Origin: Klebsormidium nitens
Taxonomy: Eukaryota; Streptophyta; Klebsormidiophyceae; Klebsormidiales; Klebsormidiaceae
Assembly (NCBI GenBank): GCA_000708835.1
Contig: DF237365.1
Location: 17,769 to 81,768 of the forward strand
Direction of reading: 5' to 3'
Length of the DNA: 64,000 nucleotides
Part shown: positions 40,007 to 54,087 of the stretch, piece after piece
How the letters are laid out: the number at the start of each line of letters is the position of its first letter
Position numbering within the stretch: position 1 is the stretch's first letter
Program-made: the position numbers and the translations under genes
The notes under the pieces: model-generated
Told to the model about the DNA's origin: nothing
What the model saw: the letters and a program-made list of their open reading frames with translations, nothing else
The model's database searches: none

Positions 40007-43000
40007 ATGAGCGCCGCAGTCATGGCTTCTCACACCCTCCCTATCGTCTGTGTGGTGGGACTGCTGCTTCTTTCGAGCTCAGCGGTCTCCGCTTTCCAGG
40101 GCTCAGAAGCCAACCCTGTGTTGGGACGTCGGTCTCTCCTTCAGTCGTGCCCAGCAAACCGGCCCAATCCGGTGAGTGAGAGATTGTCATGTGTTCATGT
40201 ATGAGAACAATTGACTAGTGCTAGCAAAATCTAGAGTGTACACCAGGTCTAGCTCCGCTCATGAGTTGCCCAATGCATTCCTGGTTTCAAGTTTGATTGG
40301 GCTTATTGCTGGTGGTACAGTTCTCAGACCACTTGGAAGGGTTTCCTGAAAGCTCTATTGAGCATAGACTTTGTTCAGTTGATTGCAGTTCTACTGCAAA
40401 TGATGAATCTCCCAGTAATGGGGCATCAGGGGCTAAGTCAATCTGGTTTGAAGTTGCCAGTACAGCCCCTACTAGTGACTAGTGATACTATATGCTGCAA
40501 ACTGCACAATGATGGAGATTAAGTGCAAACCGCTGCCAGATTTGACAGGATTGAGGGGTGCAAAGCAACGAAACAATTGAACTACCGGCAATTGGGCAGT
40601 GTTCATTAGTATATGCTCTTTCCATTGCTACGGCTTGCCTTGCTTCCACAATGGATGCATCTCGTGGTCAGAAATTCTGCTACAGCCATTCCCTCTTTTA
40701 TGATCCACACCTCAAAAGCAGTGAACACCCACTTGGCTTTTTTTCTGCCTAATCACAACATTGTGTCAAAAATGGTCTCCCTTGTGTGCTGTGTGCAGTG
40801 CTACAACAACGACGGCAGCAAGAGCACTTGCTGCCCCAGCCCCGGGGGTTGCAGCTCCACCCCTGGCCCGGAGCCCAGCTGCCAGAAGAGTGTGACCTTC
40901 GGAGGCATCGGAGCAGGCCCCTTCAGCACTTTCACTGCTGACAGCCAGGTCACCGTTAATGGACAGACCCTTCAGGTAGGACTCAAACATTATCTTGGAG
41001 TGCAGAGCTTTTCATTTAAGTTTCTGGCACCCCGTCAGGAGATGGTCAGAGGGACACCACAGCCCCTAAGTTGCAGCTTGTCTTTGGATTTCTACATCAG
41101 TGTTTCTCAAGATTCTGCAGCCTCCTCAAACACAAGGAGCCTGGGCCCCATGTCAAGGACAACAACTCGGTGTGTTGATTGTGTGCTGTAAGCTTTTTCA
41201 GAATTGAGTGGACATTGACATGGCAATGGGAACGGCATTAAACAAAGCTTGGACTGTAGTCCTGCGGAACCTCTGAACTTCAAGTTACTGCACTCACTCT
41301 CTCCAGTTTGAACCTTCTGAAGGGAGGTTCTCAGCTTCTTTACTGTGTTCCAGGAAACATTTTCCAATTGCTCAGTCATACCTTCTCTCAACTTGCAGTA
41401 TCTGCCAATCGTGAGTGCCGTTATCGCCCTTGACATTGACAATAGAAGCACCTATACCTCTTGAAGGGCTATCAGTCTACTGAATCGTTATCAACTCTTT
41501 CACCAACTTCAGCAGTTCGTCTGTGTGTCTGAGACACTGGCGGATTTCTTATCCAAGTCCGCTCAACCGACCTCTTTTCAAGTTCCATCTTCTCAGAGAC
41601 CACTTACAAGGTGGTGCTGAGACAAAAGCAAGACTATTCTTCCATCCTCTGTTTCTGCATCTCTCAACTACTTTTTCCTTGTCTGTAACAGCCTTATAAG
41701 GTCATGCTCGAGAGCAACAAGAACTATGGTGGCTACCAGTTCGCCCAAGTCCTCAACTTTGCCGGTGCGCCCATCGGAGGCAGCGGGGCCGCGGACAAGG
41801 TGGCGGCATTCGATAGAACCAGCCTGTTTGAGGAGTTTGGCAAGTACTGGGCAGTCACCCAGAATGAGCAGTAAGACTCCCTCCCATTCTGTCTCGCATG
41901 CTCTCTCGATTGCTCTTGGCATGAGTCGAGAAACCTCATGCTGAGACTTCTTGCATACTTCTCAACTAATGCCGGGAGACAGTTGTCTCACATTCTTCCT
42001 ACTGAGTGTTCAGATTCTCATCGAGCACCCAGAGGTGCTTACTGGCCGCCATATTGAGAAAAGAGATCATTGTCGGTTCCAAGTTTAGAGAAGACAAGCC
42101 GACTTGTTCCTCTCGGCTTCTGAACGGTAAAGTAAAACTCCTTTCCCATCCCACGTCCTAAATTCGTTTGCATACAGGTAGAAGCGAAAAGACGATTGCT
42201 CACCGGACACCGCTTATTGATCTGCAGGGTTGCCGGCTCAATGTACATCACCGAGCTGACCCAGAGCGCCGACGGCACGCTGACGCCCGTCAAGTCTCAG
42301 TTCGTGAAGCAGAACACCATCTTCGGCATGTGGTAAGTGTGACTCCCCGACAACCAGATATTGGTGTTTCCTTCCTGCTTCTTCAATCCCACAGACTTTC
42401 CATATTCAACCTGTTGTCGTTGGAAACCACTTTTGAACCCTTCGACCAAGGCAAAGACACTGCTCCGCCTCAGAGAGCGAAGGTCCGGAACTACTCTGGT
42501 TTCTTCGACCACCTGTTCATTGTTCATTGTTCACCTGCTCATCGTCACCCTGTGCATTGTTCACCTGTGCATTAACCAGTTCGTGATTCGCCAAACCCGA
42601 AAACGCAGGCGCTTCGTAGATCACCAGTACAACAAACTGAAGGGCTTCTCTCCCTTTTCCAGGCGCCCTTGCAGCGGCACTCTGACCCCCTGGAAGACCC
42701 ACTTGGGCGGAGAGGAGAACACGCCCCAAACCCGCGGCTACCCGAACCTGGTGTGGGGCCAGAACCTGGCGGCGAGCTCCAAGCGCGGCAAGCCGTATGC
42801 GGACAGCGGCATCGCGGACCAGGCCAAGATCCACGGACTGTCCGACCCCAAGGACGTGTCCCCCTACTGGTGCGTGCCCTTCCCAAGTGTGTGTTGTTGA
42901 ACGGTGTGATGGCGAGAAGGGCAAGGCGAAGTAACAGTGACCCAATGTTATCATATCGAGCAGGAACGTTGGCAGAATGCAAATCCAAACGCGTCGGTTC

Positions 43001-46000
43001 TTGCGATGATAATCGAACGTGGGCTTATCGCGAATGTGTGGAGAAAACCTCTGATTGGGCACTGCGTTGGTCTGAGCTCGCTTTCGCCTTGATTCAACTC
43101 CTTTGTTTTGCAAGAAGAAGACCGGAAAGTCATGTCTCGTGTGCCTCCGAATGTCCAGGTACGGCTGGGCGGTGGAGGTTGACGTGACCAACGCCGCGGG
43201 AGATTACACCGTCGCCAAGCGCTACGCTCTGGGCCGCTCTGGCAAGGAGATGCTCGTCGTCATGCCTGATCAGGTCAGAATAAACACGCGGAACAGATTG
43301 CCATGCACGCTGCGATCTTTCTTTCGTATCGCCAAACTCGAACATCTCGTGTAAGCTTTTCGAGTCGGCCCCATCGACTCTGCACATCTGCAACAAATCG
43401 CTCTGGCATCAGTTGGCCCCTAACTAGAGGCTCCAGTCTGAAGTTTCCCGTTACCCTCAAGAAGAATTTCTGAGGAGCATTGCTCTCAAATTTCAAAAAT
43501 CGGCTAATCCTCTGTCGTTGTTTGTCTTGAGCGCTTCACATCCGCCGATTGCTGAGGTGCCGAGACCCGCGAATCCTTCACGGGCTGACGTCGGTTCCTA
43601 TCATTCCCGTGTGCAGCAAACCGTGTACATCAGCGAGGACCAGAGCAGCAATGGCGCGCTCTACATGTTCAAGGCCACGGTCCCCGGGGACCTCCGCAAG
43701 GTAACACCTCCGCCCCGGCGGAAAGGCGAACGCTTTGACTTCTGTGTCTTCATCCAAGTCTTGTGCTTCTTCGTCTTATGTTCCTTGTCTCAAAAGTCGA
43801 ATTTTTGCTTCCTCGTATCATGCGGGAAAGGACGCTTGTGCTTAACTTCGAGGCGTTGTTCCTGTTTTATTCCTGCGCACGCTAGGTTCTCGGTGGCCCC
43901 TGTTTCTAGGGTGAAGCGCTCTCATCTTCGTCACGAGTTTTTGCTCCTTCTTTTCAAAGCCGCACCCCTGTTCCTTTTTTCAATCGACCGTACTGTTGTA
44001 ATTACTTCTGTGCTGCCCCCTCCCCTTTTCCTCCGCTAACGGAAGTCAGCCGCACTTCTCGGGAGCACTTGTAAAGGTACCGCGGTCTCCGGCTGTATTG
44101 CAGGGCAAGCTGTACGCCGCCAAGTGGACCCAGACGAGCGCCTCCAACGGCGGTTCCGCCCAAATCTCGTGGATTCCGCTCAACCCCGAGGGCGGTGACG
44201 TGGACGAGAGCCTCGTGCAGGCGGCGATCGCCGGCACTACCTTCAGTCAGACCAAGGCCAGGTTCGAGGTCAGTCGCGGCGCGGCAAACATCGTTTTTGA
44301 GACTTCGGCCCTTTTCTTTGCTGGTCGAGCTACCACCGCTTGCTCAGTGAAGAAGCCGTGCTTCATTTTTGATAATCCAGGCGATGACCCACTTGTTGTG
44401 ACGAAGTCTATTCTACTTGTTGACGGTTGAAAATCAGTGGTGCTGGAGCGTCCTGTTTTGACATGTGATGTTGATCCGGAGAGCGATGCGAGCGACTCTG
44501 CTATGACTCGTCGGTTGCGTGAGCCGGCCCAGTCTCCGCTCTAAGACTCCACTTAAATCCAACACGGATAGGGCAGTTTGACGAGACTGCCTTTTCGTGC
44601 ACTAGTTTCCCAGGGATAAACCTTCCAGTTAGTTTCAGCTTTAGAAGCGAAGCGTTCTGACTTCTTGCTCTTCTTTCCTTTGCTTCGATCAGTTCTTCTT
44701 GTCAGAACTTTCCCTCCGAAAGTACGAAGTTCAGTGAGCACATGACATGACGACAAGCCCCCGCACGCAAGCACGCCCTTTGAATTTCCAAGGTGGCTTT
44801 ACGTTTGCAAGCCAATGATCCCTTAGGCTGAATGGCCACGATTGACCCCCCGCTACGGCTATCTGTTCGCAGGACTTGTTCGACTACCAGGAGCCGACCT
44901 ACCAAGCCGGCACCGGCACGCCCAACTCGCCCCCCGCCGGTTACGTGTCTGTCGTCGTTGAGGCTGACGGTATCCACGAGTGGCTGCGGGTAGGTAACGC
45001 TTGACCACTCTTACACCAGGGGTCAAGTCGGGAATAGAGGAAGCGAAATGTTTGTGATCATGTTTGTGGAGATCGGGTCTGGTCACTCGATGGGCGTCAG
45101 CCGGCGGCCGCCTCCGTCCATATGAGCTTTGGGTCCCGCAGGACGGACAAGTCAAACAAGGCAGTCCGGGTTCCCTTTCTTCACAAACGTAGGCAGTACT
45201 CCTGTGCCCCGCGCTTCCAAGTTCTTTGGGCCAGCTCGAAATGGAGCTGCTGAATCAAGCAATATTGAACGAGGTTCTTTTGTGGTTCCAGCATCGAAAG
45301 CCACAGCCTCCGTCCTGTTGATTCATTACGAGTACCCGTCAGTTTATACATCTAACTCTGCTTGCTCAAGGTTTCCAAAATTGCCCAATGGTGTCCGGTT
45401 GAAATGCGCTCGAAGTAGAAATAAAAGGTGACTCGATGGGCCCCTGGCTTCTGCAGATTGTTTCAACCTGTTGCTTCCTTTCCCTGCCCCTTTCAGTTGA
45501 AGCCCGGCAAGGGCCCCCTCGCCTCCGTGCTCGAGTCGCGCCGCATGGCTGCCTACGTCGGTGCCACCACCGAGTTCTCCAAGTTCGAGGGCATGGCCTT
45601 CGACCCGCAGTCCAACTCGCTGTTCGTCGGCTGCACCACCGTCGACCGCAGCATGCTCGACAACCCCAACGTCCAGTTCTCCTACGATGCGGGTGCGCTC
45701 CCTACCTCGGTGTTGTTTGTGTGGTCCTTTTTGCACGCCGTGCTTTGCTTGATGGCTGTTGACTTGCCATGCCTTGTTGAGCACCTTGAGGCGGCTACCC
45801 ACTCAGGCGTCCTCGATCCACTTTCGCACGGTACTGCTTCATCAAAACGAGGAATATAAGCCTTCAGGAGGAGCTTCTTACTCTCGAGCGCCACGCCGAG
45901 GGCCACTTGTTATCTACTCCCTTTGCAGAAATGAATTACTATGGGCCCGTTTGGTCTGCTGCTTTTTCTAAAGGGGCGGGCGCTCATCAGCCCATCAGCC

Positions 46001-46596
46001 CGTATGCGACTGAAAGGCATCAATGACGTTGACAGCTTTGCAGTCGTCTGAGAAGCGTGCAGATTCGTCCAAGAAAGCGAACTCTAAGCGCGGATTCTTG
46101 CCGCTAGCTCGCTCACTCAAAACGCACTTTACCCGCAGGCGGCCCGAACCACGTGCGCCTGGAGAAGATCCCCGGGGGCGTGGTGTACCGGCTGAACCTG
46201 CAGTACAACGGGCAGGTCGGGTCCAACTACGTGGCCGCGGACATGTACCCCGAGCTCATCAGCCCGCCCGCCGCGTTCAACGCCGCCACGGGTGACGTCA
46301 GCCCCGACGAGATCTGCGCCCCGGACAACGTGGGCATCGACGTGGAGGGCCGCACGCTGTTCATCAGCGAGGACGGCGACGGGCACCCCAACAACTACTT
46401 GTGGGCGCACAACCTGATCACCAAGGAGAAGAAGCGCATCTTCGCGGCCAGGCCGGACGCGGAGGTGACGTCAGGGTACTACTTCCCCAACGTGGGCGGC
46501 TTCTCGTACCTGATGGCCACGTCACAGGGGGTGTACCCGGCCGTGGTCGGCTACTGGGCCTTCCCCAAGGACCAGAACGTGGCGCCGGCCAACTAG
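40007..46596 (+). CDS. Secreted PhoX-type (DUF839) phosphatase
   Basis: PhoX enzymes are calcium-dependent extracellular phosphomonoesterases used to scavenge phosphate. Exons are 40007-40171, 40799-40975, 41692-41870, 42228-42332, 42663-42869, 43159-43273, 43617-43700, 44104-44268, 44873-44989, 45497-45692 and 46139-46596, giving about 655 residues (650 if the second ATG at 40022 is used). The start carries a clear signal peptide (LPIVCVVGLLLLSSSAVSA). A Cys-rich segment follows (CCPSPGGCSSTP). The DUF839 blocks appear in order: VAGSMYITEL, GTLTPWKTHLGGEEN, YGWAVEVDV with ALGR, TVYISEDQSSNGALYMF, GKLYAAKW with ISWIPLNP, EGMAFDP, and near the end APDNVGIDVEGRTLFISEDGDG. There is no transmembrane anchor after the signal. 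Induction by phosphate shortage is known for the family in algae; nothing in the sequence shows it here. Confidence 0.88.
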
Positions 46597-48294
46597 ATAC
46601 GCCATTTTTTGAAATTGGCAGTGGCAAGGACATTGTGAGTCTAATGCGAATGCTGCAGAAGCAGCGCGGCAACAAAAGATTGAATAAACACAAGCCGCGT
46701 TGCACAGCTTCGAACGCGGACTCGCAGTTCACAGTTTTGCAAGGAGAGTCTTAAGGTTTGGGATGAGTCGTAAGATTCCTCCACAGTTTATAGATAGCAT
46801 GTGACGCTGACATGAGCCAATAATCCCGGCACAGATCTCTGTGTGTTTGGCGAGGGTGGGTCCGAATGTTCCATTAGGCGTAAGTCGAAAGTCAAAGATC
46901 TACGATCAGTACTTTTTAACCCTAGTATTCTTCCGACTTCATAAGACTGAGCTCTCTCTAGAAGTTTGTATCAAACCACCACGTGGCATCAGTATTGAGG
47001 TCAATAATGATTGTTGATTGTCGAATTAGCAATCGACTTCATTCATGTAGATTTTCGAATTGCTTAGTACGTTTGCACATATATGATCGATGTCAGTGCC
47101 TGGCTGGGCATAGAAACCGTCACTGTGTCCTCTTGAGTTCATCGCGATGGACCGTCGTGCACAATTGAGATTCTTGACCAGAGCTACCATGCCGCGAGTG
47201 ACTCTGGTCTCCATGCATCGACCTGGCGCATGTGCGCATTGGCTTTTCGACTGGCACCTAGCAAGCATGCAAATATACGCGGAGGCCGCGGTATAAAAGT
47301 TCCGCCGTGATCGCAAATAAAATGAGTTGTCAAAAAAGCAGTCAGATGCCGGCCAGCCGTCGTGTAGGTCTCCGTAGCTAGTCAGTTGCATGCTAATAGC
47401 AATGTTACTTGAACTAAACAAATTACATCTAGAAAATTTTTGTAGATCGTTGCTTATTGCATGTCGTAGGTTGTAGGGTCTTTGAGTCTTTGGACATGAA
47501 TTGCAGCCGTAGCAAGCCGCAGAGTCAACAAACTATCCCGGGTCTGCCGGAGACCGTGCTCCATGCGGCCATGGCCGGTGGCTAAGGGCGCGTTAATCAA
47601 CTAGAAGTTACCAAAGTCGCACGCGGTCGGACTCAGTGACCCGACGACATCCAATCAATGATCGAATTGTATCTATGCCAATTGACTGTATAAGCCGGCC
47701 GTTCGTGCCATTGAAAGCCGCGTATTTGACGGTTATAGCCTGCATGCTGTGCAGCGCATGTAAGATTGACATAAACTATAGCAATGACTGATAACTGAGT
47801 AACTCATCTATCTAAACACAAATTTATATCCATGTACTCATGCATGCAATCTGGCCCCACACCGTCACGCGCGAAGAGTGCACAACGCACCGGCGCTGCG
47901 CATCAGGCATAAATAACATGGGCACTGTGAATTATATATCCTTCCAGTTTTTGCCACAACCGTAACACCTGGCCGGACTGCCGGACCATTCCCAAGTCGC
48001 CTGGCCGGCGCGCCAGTGAATCCCTATAATTACAGTACGGAAAAATCTTCCAGTCATGCAGCACCATCATCCCTGCTCGAGTCTTCTTACCAGCGCATAC
48101 ATTTTATTGAGACAATGTAAGGATTGGAGATGAAACATCATCAATCAGGAGAACGCCAGCGAATATGCTTCTCTCCTTCGACTCTTTTGTGAAACGAACA
48201 TTCAGGTGCTAATACCGTCCTCCCAAATCAAATGTTGCTGATCAAGCGAAGCCAAACCTTCGCATAAGGCAATGGCTCGCAACAGATGCGCAGT
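46597..48294. other. Convergent intergenic spacer, PhoX / AUG3
   Basis: About 1.7 kb between two stop codons. It should hold both 3' UTRs. The centre is AT-rich with short open frames only. No RNA gene or repeat array was recognised. Confidence 0.5.
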
Positions 48295-51200
48295 TCAAGC
48301 AGTCCGCTGGAGGAAGTCCGCGGATATGTCGTGCGCTCGTACCCTCTCTTGAAGCTCGTGAACATGCGCGCGCAGACGATCGGGCGCGCTAAAGAAATCG
48401 ACGAAAACCTGCACACGTAGAAACGTTTCAGGTCACGAGCCTACGACGCGAACAATAGCGGTACTACCAGAAGCATTAAAGCAACGGCGTTGAAAGTCCA
48501 CCAAGCAAAGTCACCGACTTTAACGAAAGGCACCGTTTGCCTCTAGGTGCCTCAGAAGCCAGCGCTTTCAAGCAGAGCTTGCAACGAACAATATTGGCAA
48601 CGCTTCCCCACCACGGCCGACCCTGGTGCCCACCTGTCGTTCCAGGCCGATCTCGTGCGGGTGGTGCCGCACGATCTCGGCGCGGTGGCGGTGCTCGTTC
48701 GACACCTTCTCGATAACCCCGGACAGCTCCTGGTTGGCCGCCTCCAGTTCCGAGAGAGCGTCCCGAACCTCCTGCAACACACGAGCCCACGGTCTTCAAA
48801 CGGCGCGTCGCTTTTGCTCCCGGACTGGCTCTGAGAACAGCAACGGCCAGCCCAAGAGCTCAATCGACCTCGTTCTGAAATTACAGCAACGGGCGGGTCC
48901 CCAGGTCAGCAGGACGCAGGCTTATCGCTTACTTCGGCACGCTCAATGGCAGCATGCCACGTCCCGCCGCTTGTCTTGATATCAAGTCTGCTTGTCTTCC
49001 TCCAACAATGATCAAATCAGGAACCGCTTGTCCTCGTTTTCATGTGGGCAGGAGAATAGGGAGATCTAAACGCTGACGACACATTTTTCCGAAGGCTTGA
49101 TCATCGTCTCAGCACCATCACGTACCGGGGGCGTGAGCACTGGCTGCACGGTCGCGGCCGCCCCGAAGAGCCGCCGCTGCATCTGGTGGATGAGGCCGTA
49201 CAGGTCCGCGGTGACGTCCCGCTTGTCCGTGGCCAGCCGCTCGTCCAGCTCGCGCCGCTGCGCGCGCACGTCGCCCTGCAGCTGCCGCAGGCGCCGCACC
49301 AGCGCGTCCGCAGTCGCCAAGGGGGGCCCGGCCGACCGATCTGCGGAGAGAAGCGCGGGGCGAGCGTATGAGATCATACCTCGCAGACACAGGCCAAGCA
49401 GTCGGCTTGTCTGCTTATATATCAAGTACTCAGAGAAGAGCGAGCTGCCAACTGGCCACTAGGACACGTGATTGGAGAATGGTTTTCGCTGCTGCAAGTT
49501 GTCCGGACAACTTGCGATGCAAGCGAATCCGAAGTGTCAAGGGTTCGAGCTAGAGCTAAGTCACGATCGGGTTGGTGATGCAGGCAAATTGCATGGCCAC
49601 GGGGAGCAGGCGCGTGTAAGGGGCTTTTCTAAGAAAAGACAGTTCTTCGGCAAGCTGAGCTGGTTCGAAGGTCGGTAGAGGCGCACTGGACATGCGAACG
49701 GCTATTTTATTGCTCTCACTTTACCCGGAGGAATACTGGCGTACAGCGTTCGGACTGCTATTCTTGAACATCGACCAGCACAGTGTCAGTAAATCGGCTC
49801 AATGGTGAAATCTGGCTCCAAGAGAAATGTAGCAGAACCATCAACGAGTGCTCGCTCTTGGAGAGAGGCCCTTGCACTCCCTTTCTGAACTGCAACAAAC
49901 GTAACAAAAAGAACCGCCTCGCCATTTGACAGTGTCGCAATTTTGCGGCGTCCTGGAGACCGGTCTATACTCTACGTTTTACCTTCGAGTAGCTGGCAAG
50001 AGAAGTCCTTTGGATGTGACCGCTATTTTCTGCTTCCTTGACAACACAGCCCACCGGCCTGCTGACGGCCCCCTCACCTTTCTCGCTGCCGAGCAGATCC
50101 CGCAGTCGGCTCAGCAGGGGATCCCTTTCGTCAATCACCGCTGGGGCCTGCGCCTGGGTCGCAAGTCGTTTCAACTCGCTGCAACGCTCCTGCAGAATGT
50201 ACAGACTTCTCCGTTAGCAAGTTCGATGGCGGGAAAATCTTCCGCAAGCGAAAGCTACGATTCAAAACGTTCACGTCGTTGCTCGAGCGGATGACTCCTT
50301 CCTTCACCCACAAGAACCAGGAGGCCCATCTGCCCGGTTTGAGCGCAGCACTCCAGGTGCAAACACGATTGCGGTCCCAGTTCGCCGACTGCATGCCACG
50401 AGGTGTGTAGAAGCCCCCTGTTCATTTACCAACCCAAAGTCAAAAGCACGATGTCTCGATCAGGTCGAGACAAACTTTGAACGAACGACGGACACAACGT
50501 CAGACGAAGCGGCAACTAAGACTTCCTTACACTTCTGGTCTCGGTCGCCCGCACGAGTGCCTCGACCTCCCGGTGCGCGACACAGAGCAGGTCGTGGGCT
50601 CCCCGGTGGCCGCACTGCTCCATGTAGCACGCTAGCTGCAGGAACAGGTGGCGCGCCTGCTGGGCCACCAGGTACCCAATGAACTGCACACCAAAGTAAA
50701 CCACAGCATGAGCCGGAGTGCAGCTACGGAAGAAGTGGGTATCCAAGTATTACTAGCACAAAGGCGGCATACACCTTGATCGCACTCAAAGAAACGGAGT
50801 CTGAAAAGATTCCGGATCGCTCTAACGTTCAAGAAGGGTGCCAGCCTAAAAGTCGTCAGCGGTTCGATATTTTGTGTTCCGGAGGGTCGGCTCGGATTTT
50901 CGAGCAATAGAAGCTGCCCATGGCTCGTCCCTGGGCATGTGCCGCCTCGTAATCGCTGTCCGATCCTCGCGCCCTTTTATGCGCTCACCTTTTTCTGTTG
51001 CTGCAGGTAGTACTCGTGGCGCATGATCTTGAGGTCGTAGTCCCCCTCCAGGATGTACGTGTCCTGCAGCGCCGCCAGGTCCCAGCACAGCGCCGCGACT
51101 GCGCCCTCCCGCAACGCCGCCTCCTTGCCGCGCGCACCATACAGTGCCGCCTCTGCGTCAGCCTGCCGCCGCCTGGAAGACGATATATTCTTTCGTCAGG

Positions 51201-54087
51201 GCCGTTGGCTGACCGAGGCCCTGCGGGCGTCTTCTGCAGATTCGACGAAACGCAAGGCGGGGCTTTACTTTCTGCTCTATTTTCGGCCCAGGTAGAGAAG
51301 AGAAGTCGCTCTGAATTTCAAGTTAAGGGGGGCTTCGCAAGAATCGCTTTCGACTCCTTCCGTTTAACCCAGTTTCTGCGCATTGTGAACTCAACAACGG
51401 ACGGAATCGCCACACCATTCGGACTTTTCCGCTCTTTGAGAGAGATCCCTTTCGATTCTCCTCTTCTTACTGTCAGACAAAAAGCTTCCGAACCTCCTCT
51501 CCTTGCTGCCGAATAACAAACAACTAACAAAGACGGCGGCCCCGTCATGCATTGGGGAACGACTCGGAGGCCGGTTCACCAACTCATTCAGCCCCCCTTC
51601 AACGCACACCGCATCCACACACACTCCCTCCCGGATGTGCCGCCGCTGGCTCACCGCAGAGCATCCGTGCCGCTGCGCAGGTGTGCGGGCTGCTGGCTCT
51701 CTGCCTGCTGCAGGCGCGCGACGCGCAGGACCTCCCGCTGGCGCGCGCGCTCCGCCTGGGCGTCCACCCACTGCCGCTCGCTGATGCCAAAGATGGCGCG
51801 CAGCCGCCGCAGCTCCAGCACGCGCTGCGCGTACGTCGACGCTGACTCGCCTGCAAAGGAGCGAAAGTCGTCCAACGATATAGTTCGCAAGATAGTGAAA
51901 CGGTAGGTTTCTCAGGGGATTGCAGCCTTTCAAAAGGGCGAGAAGGTGAGGTCGACATGGTCAACAAAGTGTCGATAAAGCTCTGAATGCTGCAACAAGC
52001 AAGAAGGAAGTTAAACGAAGTACATCATAAAACGTCAATTCGGAACCCAGCTTGATGTGATGTTTCGAAAGTTTTTGGCTAAGCTCTGGCTTCAGAATGC
52101 GCACACAGTTGAACATTTCAGACTGGCTCACTGCTGGCATGCTCCCAAAGCTCCATTTCAATGTTGTCTATGAGATACCCGCAACAGAACGGGCCACAAG
52201 GCTTCTGCTGAAGTTTACTGTACAATTGAACGAGGGACCAGCTGATGATAAAAAGCTTCAGAGACACTGAGTAAGTCGCGCGCGCATTGAATAGATGTTC
52301 CTGGTCGCCCTTTCAGTAAATCGGTCTTTGGATGTGTACCTTTGACGAACCGGTCACTGAGGTCATCCAGCACGACCCAGGAGCAGTCCGCTATGCCCTG
52401 CCGCGCCACCACCGCTGTGGGCCCCTCGTGGAACTGGCGCGTGAAGTACGCGTCCAGCTGATGCGAACAGCTAGCATCCTGCACGAAGATGATGAATCAG
52501 GAGGAAACGGAAAGCTCTCACAAGCACAGAGAAAAACAGAACGAATGAAGCCAATCTGAGCCAGGAGGATTGAAGACAGCAAGCTATCTGATAAGCGGGG
52601 TTTTAATTGCGGCAGTTTCATCAAGGCTATCTGTGACAAACCTGGGAGGTGAAATTTCTCATGTCCTGGACCGACAGGTAGACCTGGTCCCCGTCCTGAG
52701 AGTGGTGGCCGGCCAGCTCTTCGGCCGCGCTCGCCAAGTCCTCCAGAACCTGATTCATCTGCAATTGAGCAGAAGATATCGTCCTTGAGTCTTGTGTCTC
52801 CAAAACTACCCTGATCTGTGCAAACTGGGCTTGTCAGATTCATGTTCGTGTTAAGCGCGAATGCGGATCCATTTGCCCTGCAGGTAGTGCGTGCTCTCCC
52901 AGAAGGAAGAATACACAACACCTGCCACCTTTCGAAGCAAAGACCCAACACTGCATCAGAGGCACTGCACACCATCATAATTGTCGCCAGAAAGAAGGGT
53001 TTCACCAATTGAAACAAAATCGGGCCCCATGTTCGAAAAGATCAAACTAACTACCGTGGTTCAAAACTTTGTGACGGGTTGTAGTGACCCGACAAGATGT
53101 TTGGTGTTGTCAACGGCCCATCCTTGGACCTCATCTTCTGCATGTGTCTTCCCTGACCATTGATTACAATTTTGACAGAGTCGCTGGTCATTGCGAGCAG
53201 GGCCGCGCCTACCTCTGCGTTCCGCTTGGCCAGCTGGTCCTCTACAGCCGCCAGCCTGGCCCTCCTACTAGCGTCCGCTGTTTTGGCCACCACCCTGCGC
53301 TTGTGCACCAGCTCCGCGTCCTGCGCCGCCAGCAGGTCCCGCTGTGCCAGCATCCTCTGGCTCCTTTGCCGAAGCGCCTCCGCTTCCGCCCTCAGCGCCG
53401 CAGTCTCCTCCCTGCATGAAGGAGGGGAGCTTTACCGATCCGTCACAAGCAGGCCTCTCTGTAAGCCTCTTGGCAGGTGACTTTCTGCAACAAGAAACTA
53501 TTTGCGGTATGCTTTCACGAGGATCTATCATGGGGCTGGTATTCCCCCAGTACCAAGCGGAAGAGCCACAGCGTGGGGGGCCTACCGCAGCAGCTTGGCA
53601 GACTCTTCCACCCCCAGCACGGCGTCCGCAATGGAGCGGTCCGACTCGAATGCTGAGATGCTTGCAAATGCAGCATCCAAGTCTTCCCCTTCCAGAACCT
53701 GCACCATTGAGTGTGTGGTGCTTCTTCAGGATTGTCAGTGATATGGTGATTAGTGAAATGGCGTTCTTCTGCCACAAGTTCCATGCACGGAACACCTGGA
53801 CCTTGCATTGCAGATTGTCATGTCCCCCAACACCAAAGCGTCCAAAGTGCTTGCAAGGAAAGGAAGCTCAGCAAAAAGTGCCCTACCTTTCCATCTTGCA
53901 CTAGCTCCATGTATAGAGCAACCTCTTGTTGGGTTAGTACATTTGCTGCGGAGAGGTTGGCACATATCCACTCCATGACTGGTCGTGTATCTTCATACTG
54001 GAAAGGCCAGTCCAGCCCACTAGGATCGAGCCGGCTCCCGTAGCCCAATTCTTCCAACAGCTCAGCAAGATGGTGCCCCCCCATCAT
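48295..54087 (-). CDS. AUG3: Augmin complex subunit 3 (AUG3/HAUS3)
   Basis: Augmin recruits gamma-tubulin to existing microtubules for branching nucleation in spindles, phragmoplasts and cortical arrays. Exons in transcript order are 53887-54087, 53586-53698, 53213-53411, 52642-52758, 52340-52478, 51655-51850, 50989-51172, 50531-50683, 50078-50189, 49126-49340, 48634-48771 and 48295-48408, giving about 626 residues (plant AUG3 is close to 617). Family blocks are ELLEELGYGS with LDWPFQYEDTRPVMEWIC, LEGEDLDAAFASISAFES, DCSWVVLDDLSD, RLRAIFGISERQWVDAQ, CWDLAALQDTYILEGDYDLK, the VQPVLTPP turn and EHRHRAEIVRHH. The rest is Ala/Arg/Gln-rich coiled coil. An in-frame ATG at 54114 would add nine residues; 54087 matches the family start better. 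The gene is divergent from MLN51. Confidence 0.94.

Noticed and set aside
49097-51906. Several plus-strand open frames of 60-120 codons rich in Arg and Ser
   Set aside because: They are antisense shadows of the GC-rich coiled-coil exons of AUG3.
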